Shown: positions 41,085 through 46,417 of the stretch, one piece after another
How the letters are laid out: each line of letters starts with the position of its first letter
Numbering within the stretch: position 1 is the stretch's first letter
Source of the DNA: Solirubrobacteraceae bacterium
GTDB taxonomy: Bacteria > Actinomycetota > Thermoleophilia > Solirubrobacterales > Solirubrobacteraceae
Assembly (NCBI GenBank): GCA_017882375.1
Contig: JADGPP010000021.1
Coordinates: 1 to 46,417 of the forward strand
Length of the DNA: 46,417 nucleotides
Reading direction: 5' to 3'
The notes under the pieces: model-generated
Database searches by the model: none
Seen by the model: only the letters and a program-made list of their open reading frames with translations
Told to the model about the DNA's origin: nothing
Program-made: the position numbers and the translations under genes

Positions 41085-42802
41085 TGGCGCACCCTGACTC
41101 TCACGGGCCGGCTCGTCGAGGCAAGAAATGGATAAGCGCGGGTGTACTGGATGACTGCTCGGAAAAGGTATGGGGACCCCGCTCCGGTGCTGAAGGTGTA
41201 GCCGTAGGCGAACCGGCCGCGATGGTTGGTGCGGAGAGTTTCGATCGTCCGCCATCGGCCGTTGAAGAAGATCTCCATCTGGATCGTGCCGCGTTCCGGT
41301 GGGATGTAGCCGCCGACCAGCCGACCGCGAAAGTCAAACGGCTGGCCCACGCGCACGCGCCGTGGTGCAGAGAGTGCGATATTCGCAAAGACTCTCTCGC
41401 GATATTCGAGCCGAGCTGCATACCCGGCGTCCAACGCATGCGAGCGCCACGCGACCGAGATGACGCGGGACGGTCCTCTCGGTACGGCGAAGGTCCACTG
41501 GCCTGCAGCGTTGGTTGTCGTGGTGGTGACAACTCGGACAGGAGCTCCCGTATAGGACGCCCGTTGCAGCAGTTCCAGACGCGCGCCCCCCACAGGCGAG
41601 CCCGTAGGGCTATCGAGAGTACCTGACAATCTGAGCCCGGAGCGCACGTAGACCCGGGTGATCGGCTTTAGGAGCTTCGAACTCCTCGCCGTAAGTTTCG
41701 CCTGATCGCCACACGTCCCGTTGCAGGCACCGCGACCGACGACCACTGCACGGTCCAGCACTGTCGTTGCGTTACCGGCCGCGTCGGTTACGAGCACCGT
41801 CAGCGTATGCGGCCCGTCGGGTACGGTGGCGAAATTAAAGCTAACGTACTGATCGTTGACTTCCAGCGCGCACGGCACGACATACAGAAATGCCGGTCGA
41901 CCGTCCGTGGTTTGCCCAACGTCTTCACAGTGACTGCCGTTGTTATCGACGGTCGTCGCCTGCGCTTCTTTACCATCGATCTCGAGAATGGCCTGGTAGA
42001 TGCCCGATCCGCTATCGGTGCCGGTAACTGCCAAGGTCTGCGTGCCCCCTAGCTCGGTACCCGTCGTGAGAGTACCGCCGACTACCGTCACTTTCGGGGA
42101 GGTGGCATCTTCCAGGGTTATCGTAGCCATGCTCAGCAGCGCCACCGCGGCATACTTGATCGTAGCGCCGTCACAGTAGTTGCCACCCCCGGAAGGATTC
42201 TCGCAGCCCGACACCATCGTAATGCCAGCGGGCGGGCCCGAGCCGCCCCCTTGTACTTGCTCAGGTTCGAGGTCCTGTTCCGGCACCGTGATGAGGTTGT
42301 GTGTCGAAACGCGCCCTTCAAACGGACCCGAGCAGCAGCAGGCTTCCGCGTGTACGCAGGTCTTAAAGGGACGTGAACCCCGATATGGCGCCTCTAGCGA
42401 CTCAAACGCCGTCGCGGTGCCGGTATCCTGCCAGTCACTGTTGTTGTACTCGTAGTGCAGGGTCGCTTGCCGGATTCGTGTGCCTGCTGGCGGCAAAAAG
42501 GTCCATCCCGATTCGGCGGCTACAGGGACTTCCTTCCATCCCAGCATCCCAGCTGCGAGCCAGCCACCCTGCGCACATTCGTTTTCTGCCACCATGTTTG
42601 CGTTATTTGAAAATGGCGTCCAGCCGTCGATCGGGGCTGGATCGCCGTTTGGTTGCGTGCATGAATAGACGTCAAAAGCGCCGGCGTGAGCGGGGGACGG
42701 CTGCACGGTGGGCACTGCTAGCAGTAGGGCCAACGTGGTCAATAGCAGTCCTACCCGGCTGCGCGAGGCGAGCGAGTGTGGTGTTACAGCCAGCGTGTTC
42801 AT
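41081..42802 (-). CDS. Secreted beta-domain protein, paralogue 1
   Basis: 573 residues from ATG 42802, which overlaps the sigma/anti-sigma gene stop (ATGA). Signal peptide about 1-40 (LLLTTLALLLAVPTVQ, cleavage near PAHA). The same domain series as paralogue 2: GAFDVYSCTQPNGD, then TVVGGTLTTGTELGGTQTLAV, then LRLSGTLDSPTGSPVGGA and FDFRGRLVGGYIPPERG. The main differences are in the N-terminal third, where a CVHAEACCCSG segment adds cysteines. Coupled translation with a membrane-anchored sigma regulator suggests the regulator responds to, or controls, export of these proteins. Confidence 0.8.
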   Translation of the reverse strand: MNTLAVTPHSLASRSRVGLLLTTLALLLAVPTVQPSPAHAGAFDVYSCTQPNGDPAPIDGWTPFSNNANMVAENECAQGGWLAAGMLGWKEVPVAAESGWTFLPPAGTRIRQATLHYEYNNSDWQDTGTATAFESLEAPYRGSRPFKTCVHAEACCCSGPFEGRVSTHNLITVPEQDLEPEQVQGGGSGPPAGITMVSGCENPSGGGNYCDGATIKYAAVALLSMATITLEDATSPKVTVVGGTLTTGTELGGTQTLAVTGTDSGSGIYQAILEIDGKEAQATTVDNNGSHCEDVGQTTDGRPAFLYVVPCALEVNDQYVSFNFATVPDGPHTLTVLVTDAAGNATTVLDRAVVVGRGACNGTCGDQAKLTARSSKLLKPITRVYVRSGLRLSGTLDSPTGSPVGGARLELLQRASYTGAPVRVVTTTTTNAAGQWTFAVPRGPSRVISVAWRSHALDAGYAARLEYRERVFANIALSAPRRVRVGQPFDFRGRLVGGYIPPERGTIQMEIFFNGRWRTIETLRTNHRGRFAYGYTFSTGAGSPYLFRAVIQYTRAYPFLASTSRPVRVRVRQ

Positions 42803-44169
42803 TTTCCGAGATAGTTGAGGCTCGTGCCGCCGCCACTCTGAGCTGGTTGTTGTGGGGCTTCGCTCGACGACGCTTCGCCAGATTGACCGACTGACGCCGC
42901 GGTAGCCCGGACAGGACTGGATGATCCTGGGGTTGAGGACGAGCTCTTTCCGGATGATCCGCCGACCGCGAGATATCCAAGGCTCTTGCTCGGTGGGGCC
43001 GGCGACATGTGAACCGTCCCGGGTTTTGATGGGTCCGCAGCCAGGCTCGAGGTGCGAGTCCACACTACTGGTCCGGTGGGAGCGCGCGGTCTCGTCGCCA
43101 GCCCAGCCCGTCCCTCCACCTGCCTCTTGACACGCGCCTGGTGCCGCGGGCTCGGTGCCGTTATTTCGTGAACGATATGGCCGGTAAGCGCGCCCCCCGC
43201 CGCAACGATTGCAGTCCCAGCGGCCGCGGCCTTGACGAGTCCTGCGCCGCCAAGCACCTCGGCCGTTCGCTCACCGCCGCCGCGCGGGATAGAGCTGACG
43301 CGCTGTTCGAGCCATATTGCGACCTTCCCGAAACCCCCTGCGTGCCCCGATGACACGGCGGGTAGGGGAAGGAACGCCGCCGATGCCGCGCGCTGCCACT
43401 CTCGCCCACGCATCTCCCGGCGTAGCCGGCGATAGACCCGACCGCAAGGGGCACAAGCCTGAACATGCGCCCGCGCTCGACGCGCCTCGTGGTCGCTGGC
43501 CTGCCCGGCTGCGTCGGCGGCTATGGCTCGGGACCGGAACTCGCACATGCGCCCGGCTGCCGCGATGGCCGCCACGCGATCGAGCTTTGCCGACGCACTT
43601 CGAGCGGCCGAGCGAACCTCGCCAAGAGGTAGGTGCAATAGGCGTGCCGTTGGGATCGGACCGACGCCGCAGGTGGCCATGATGGAGACGACTTCTCGCT
43701 CGCGTGGGCTTAGGTCCGCCATCAGATCGGCAGCCCGCGCGAAGCGGTCCCTGAGCTCCAGCCGATCAAACGGGTTGACGCTTCCGGTCGCTTGAGCAAG
43801 CGCAGCGTCAAGCTCCACCCTGACACGCGAGCCAAGTCGCGCGAAGTGCCGCCCTTCGCGGTAGCGACGACAGCGATGATCGACCGCGAGCCAAAATGCC
43901 CCGAGCAGATGGTGTTCGTTGGCGATCCGGCGCGGAGACATGACGACGGCCGTGATCGCGTCGTCTACGATTTCCTCCTGTGCCGAGACCGGCACGCCGC
44001 CGGACTCGCTCCGCCGGCGCAACTGCCCGACTAGCTCTGGGCGGCGCCTATGTAGCTCTCCTGCCGCCTCCTCCGGCGAACAACCACCGATCCGGTGCCA
44101 GGGCCGGGTCATGTGCCGTATCCCCGGCTTGCGCCGTAGCGGCAGATATGTCGAAAGCTGCTCATCCAT
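42799..44169 (-). CDS. ECF-type sigma factor fused to a zinc anti-sigma domain and membrane anchor
   Basis: 456 residues. Region 2-like helices at about 35-115 (HHLLGAFWLAVDHRCRRY), region 4-like at 150-200 (LSPREREVVSIMATCGVG; HLPLGEVRSAARSASAKLD). Then a zinc anti-sigma motif H235-x3-C239-x2-C242 (HVQACAPC), a membrane helix at about 311-336 and an exported Ser/Thr/Pro/Gly-rich tail ending LNYLGK. Ordinarily the sigma factor and its ZAS anti-sigma factor are separate proteins. Their fusion implies control by proteolysis or conformational release at the membrane. No strong ribosome binding site before ATG 44169. Overlaps the secreted-protein operon by 4 bases. Confidence 0.75.
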   Translation of the reverse strand: MDEQLSTYLPLRRKPGIRHMTRPWHRIGGCSPEEAAGELHRRRPELVGQLRRRSESGGVPVSAQEEIVDDAITAVVMSPRRIANEHHLLGAFWLAVDHRCRRYREGRHFARLGSRVRVELDAALAQATGSVNPFDRLELRDRFARAADLMADLSPREREVVSIMATCGVGPIPTARLLHLPLGEVRSAARSASAKLDRVAAIAAAGRMCEFRSRAIAADAAGQASDHEARRARAHVQACAPCGRVYRRLRREMRGREWQRAASAAFLPLPAVSSGHAGGFGKVAIWLEQRVSSIPRGGGERTAEVLGGAGLVKAAAAGTAIVAAGGALTGHIVHEITAPSPRHQARVKRQVEGRAGLATRPRAPTGPVVWTRTSSLAADPSKPGTVHMSPAPPSKSLGYLAVGGSSGKSSSSTPGSSSPVRATAASVGQSGEASSSEAPQQPAQSGGGTSLNYLGK

Positions 44170-44370
44170 GAGAAAGCCGTGCTAGAACCCTTCCGAGCAA
44201 CGAACTTTACGCCGAAACCGAGAACTGTGCCGCGGCTCTTGACGAGGCGGGGACATGGCTCGGCTTCGCCTCCGTCGGCCTCGACGCCGGGGCCTGCGCG
44301 GGTCGGCGGCTCGCGGCGAGGTCGCCGGCGCTGTCGGAGCGGATGTCGGCTCGCCTCACCGTCACGTACG

Positions 44371-44376
44371 TTGACA
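44371..44376 (+). promoter_or_regulatory. -35 box TTGACA of the winged-helix gene
   Basis: TTGACA at 44371 with TTATGA 17 bases downstream (44394-44399) could be a promoter; the -10 is weak. The transcript would begin just before the GTG start at 44416. The spacer 44170-44415 is shared with the divergent sigma/anti-sigma operon. Confidence 0.3.
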
Positions 44377-44415
44377 GCTGCGCCAAAGGGAAATTATGAA
44401 AGCGAAGGCTTGAGC

Positions 44416-44871
44416 GTGACCGACTTCCTACAGGAGAAGCGCAGCGAGATCGCAAAGCGGCTTTCTGAGCTGCAGCCGTCGGTGGATGAGTACAACCGTC
44501 TAGAGGCCGCCGAGCAGGCGTTGGCGGCTATCGACCGATCCGGGCCACGGTCCGCGAGAGTTGCCGCTCCCCGCCGACGTCGGGGTCCGGGCCGTCCACC
44601 TGGCTCCAGATCCAAAACGAACAGGCCCGCTGTGTCGAGCAGCGCGCCCAAAGCCGGATCGAGCAAGACTGGAATTCGCCGCGGCGGTAGCCGTAAAGGC
44701 AGCGCCCGTGGCGCCCAGGCGCTCTCGCTCATCCAGGATCAGCCCGGAATCACGATCCCGGAGCTCGCGGCGAAGATGGCGATCAAACAGAACTATCTCT
44801 ATCGCATCCTGCCCGCGCTTGAGGCAGACGGCAAGGTCACCAAGGACGGTCGAGGCTGGCACGCCAAATAG
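44416..44871 (+). CDS. Winged-helix protein with a basic AT-hook-like linker
   Basis: 151 residues from GTG 44416. The track of the frame extends to 44179, but the N-terminal part is low-complexity. Residues 1-40 form a charged helix (EKRSEIAKRLSELQPSVDEY), 53-67 contain RRRRGPGRPPGS resembling an AT-hook, and 100-148 form a winged helix (QPGITIPELAAKMAIKQNYL). A five-codon frame (ATG 44396 to TGA 44413) preceded by AAAGGGA lies immediately before the start and might couple to it. Likely a DNA-binding, nucleoid-type protein. Confidence 0.65.
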   Translation: MTDFLQEKRSEIAKRLSELQPSVDEYNRLEAAEQALAAIDRSGPRSARVAAPRRRRGPGRPPGSRSKTNRPAVSSSAPKAGSSKTGIRRGGSRKGSARGAQALSLIQDQPGITIPELAAKMAIKQNYLYRILPALEADGKVTKDGRGWHAK

Positions 44872-45147
44872 CCTGCGCGGCGGGGGCTCACGGATGTCCA
44901 TCGTTGTCTGACAATGGTCTGGGGCGGCCGTCGCATCGACCTGGACGCGACGTTCGGGGGAGCGCCGTGGGATAGTCGCTCCGCCTTGCCGCTGTGTGCC
45001 GGTCCAGGTACCGGGTTACGCGGGGGCGACAATCCGGCTGCTCACAAGCACGCTCTCGAGTCAGTGCACTGTGACTCGCTGATCCGCGAGGCATTCATGC
45101 TTTCATCGGCCTACACGTAGACGCGTAGCACCTGCGCATCGGAGTTA
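44872..45147. other. Intergenic stretch without a supported gene
   Basis: 276 bases between the convergent winged-helix and phosphopantetheinyl transferase genes. No frame has a start, ribosome binding site and recognisable product. No strong terminator hairpin was found by eye. Confidence 0.4.
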
Positions 45148-45879
45148 CTAGCGCCGCTCTTTTAGAATCCATCCCAGGTCGACTACGCGAGCCTGTGCTA
45201 GTGAGCGCGCGGGATCTTGCACGCGATCAGCTGCCACTGCTACTACCACTCCACAGCTCAAGACTCCGACCGCCCAATAATGCGCTGCTCGCTTTCCTGT
45301 TGCGGAGAGCCCAATCGGTGGCGGCGCGCGCAACATCGCCGGTAGCCCATTGCCATCCACCTTTGCACATGCCTCAGCGACTGTCCAAAGCTTTGTAAAC
45401 GCGCGATCTTGCTCACATTCTGGAAGTTGACCGACGGCCTTTCTGTCGGACTCGGCAAACACCCGCGCGCTGACCGTCGGCGCGAACGGGGCGACTGGCT
45501 CAAGATCCACGCCAACGCGACCTTGCGAAGCAACAGCCACGCCGATCCAACGTCCGGCATGAGTAATGCTGAAGCAAGGTGCGTTTTCACCAGTCGCTCG
45601 CGACACAGCATGCGGCTTGCCGTTCTGCCCGATGGCGAAGCGCACCTGTGTTGGCCGCAGCCCCGACAGCTCAAGTACGACACGTTGGGCCAACGCTCGT
45701 CCGAGCAACGAGTCGACGTTCATGTCGACCGTTCCGTTCCACGCTGCACGAGCCAGGGCGGCACGCTCTGCTGGAGCTATGTGCGTCACAAGACGGGTGA
45801 GCCAGACAGAGATTCGCGGCTCCTGCGCTGCGTACCCCGTGGCTCGCGACGCTGGCCGCAGCATGCGCCGCTCGTTCAC
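45148..45879 (-). CDS. 4'-phosphopantetheinyl transferase (Sfp type)
   Basis: 243 residues from GTG 45879, which overlaps the upstream gene stop (GTGA). FSITHAG (103-109), VGVDLE (122-127; D125 and E127 bind Mg2+) and WTVAEACAK (165-173; E169, K173) are the three signature motifs. It transfers phosphopantetheine from CoA to carrier proteins of fatty-acid, polyketide or peptide synthesis. Sfp-type length is normal. The adjacent flavin enzyme suggests a secondary-metabolism context, but no carrier protein is in the window. Confidence 0.9.
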   Translation of the reverse strand: MNERRMLRPASRATGYAAQEPRISVWLTRLVTHIAPAERAALARAAWNGTVDMNVDSLLGRALAQRVVLELSGLRPTQVRFAIGQNGKPHAVSRATGENAPCFSITHAGRWIGVAVASQGRVGVDLEPVAPFAPTVSARVFAESDRKAVGQLPECEQDRAFTKLWTVAEACAKVDGNGLPAMLRAPPPIGLSATGKRAAHYWAVGVLSCGVVVAVAADRVQDPARSLAQARVVDLGWILKERR

Positions 45880-46417
45880 GATTCTCGGCCGAGCTTCGCG
45901 ATGTCTGCCGCGATAGTCGAAGCCTCCTGACGGATCCGACGCAGCGTCCCACCGATGGAAGTTACAAAACCGACGAAATAGAGCCCAGGAGTCGCTATCG
46001 ATCCATGAGCCCCTGTGGTAGTTGGCGTGCCGCGCTCGCCCAGAACACCGAGATGTCCCACGAGCGGCTCTAGGCCAGAACCGTATCCGGTGGCCGCCAC
46101 GATCGCGTCGGGCGTGAGCCGACGCGCCCCTCCCACCAATACCTCGTCATCTGCCACGTTGTCTACCTCGGGCACGATCTCTATATCCCCTCGCTTGACC
46201 GCCGCGACGAATCCGACGTCGATGAGAGGCAACACGCCGTCCTCGATGACACGCGTATACATACCGCGGCTCGGGCGTGGGAGGCCGTACTCTGTCAAAT
46301 CGCCAAACGTTAGCCGCGCTAGCCCAGATCTTGCAGTAAGCCCGCCGGAGTGACTTCGGCCGTGTCGTCGGGGGTGAGTGGGGGTGTCAGCATCGAGGTG
46401 TGGGCGGGGAAGGCTTC
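45876..46417 (-). CDS. Flavin-dependent monooxygenase-like protein, C-terminal part (partial)
   Basis: The frame is open from 45876 to the window edge; the 140 residues from TTG 46298 are clearly family-like. RLTFGDLTEYGLPRPSRG (the first part read through the TTG), DAIVAATGYGSGLEPLVG and TPGLYFVGF are the C-terminal motifs of FAD/NAD(P)H monooxygenases of the FMO/CzcO type. The N-terminal FAD- and NADP-binding motifs lie outside the window. Just upstream of ARLTFGDL the residues look less family-like, and another frame is open to 46320, so a frameshift near 46320-46350 is possible. Overlaps the transferase gene by 4 bases. Confidence 0.75.
   Translation of the reverse strand, partial: SLPRPHLDADTPTHPRRHGRSHSGGLTARSGLARLTFGDLTEYGLPRPSRGMYTRVIEDGVLPLIDVGFVAAVKRGDIEIVPEVDNVADDEVLVGGARRLTPDAIVAATGYGSGLEPLVGHLGVLGERGTPTTTGAHGSIATPGLYFVGFVTSIGGTLRRIRQEASTIAADIAKLGRES

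Noticed and set aside
1-46417. CRISPR arrays, rRNA and tRNA genes
   Set aside because: No regularly spaced long repeats and no cloverleaf or rRNA-like segments were recognised by eye. A covariance-model scan would be needed to be certain for tRNAs near the element ends.

Overview
The window is high-GC DNA with actinobacterial features: many GTG starts, ATGA/GTGA stop-start overlaps, an actinobacterial-type conjugation module and TcpE-like proteins. Secreted proteins with repeated beta-domains next to a sigma/anti-sigma fusion suggest class Thermoleophilia (Solirubrobacterales-like). That placement is an inference, since no rRNA or tRNA was seen.

Left part (1-9.5 kb): a mixed defence island. 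A transposase tail and a truncated gene mark its edge. Then come, on the minus strand, an Mrr-nuclease/NB-ARC/TPR protein, a 53-residue basic protein, a SIR2 protein with a GAF-like C-terminus and an XRE regulator. On the plus strand are a PD-(D/E)XK-like protein, a sigma-like helix-turn-helix protein and a GHKL (MORC/Hsp90-type) ATPase.

9.6-18.8 kb, minus strand: a complete single-strand DNA phosphorothioation operon sspA-sspB-sspC-sspD, every junction a 4-base overlap. It is followed by a GIY-YIG-like protein with an unusually large insertion and a long DGQHR (DndB-like) protein, where the known partners SspE or SspFGH might be expected. This modification-plus-unfamiliar-partner arrangement is the strongest candidate for an undescribed system.

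18.9-37.5 kb, minus strand: an integrative conjugative element (ICE-like) module. It holds a tyrosine recombinase with an inserted helix-turn-helix, an excisionase-like protein, three DNA methyltransferases, a replication-relaxation protein, a VirD4-like coupling ATPase, a repeat-coded small ORF, a PP-loop sulfotransferase-like protein, an SLT-CHAP wall hydrolase, a VirB8/TcpC-like protein, a VirB6/TrbL-like membrane protein with a proline-rich tail, a VirB4 ATPase split into two coupled genes, a TcpE-like protein and a VirB2-like small membrane protein. A cluster of inverted repeats lies just upstream. The element's ends could not be found.

37.6-46.4 kb: probably host-type DNA. An ArsR regulator and membrane protein pair is followed by a hypothetical gene, then a three-gene coupled operon (sigma factor fused to a zinc anti-sigma domain and a membrane anchor, plus two tandem secreted paralogues), a winged-helix/AT-hook-like protein, a phosphopantetheinyl transferase and the C-terminal part of a flavin monooxygenase-like protein cut by the window edge.
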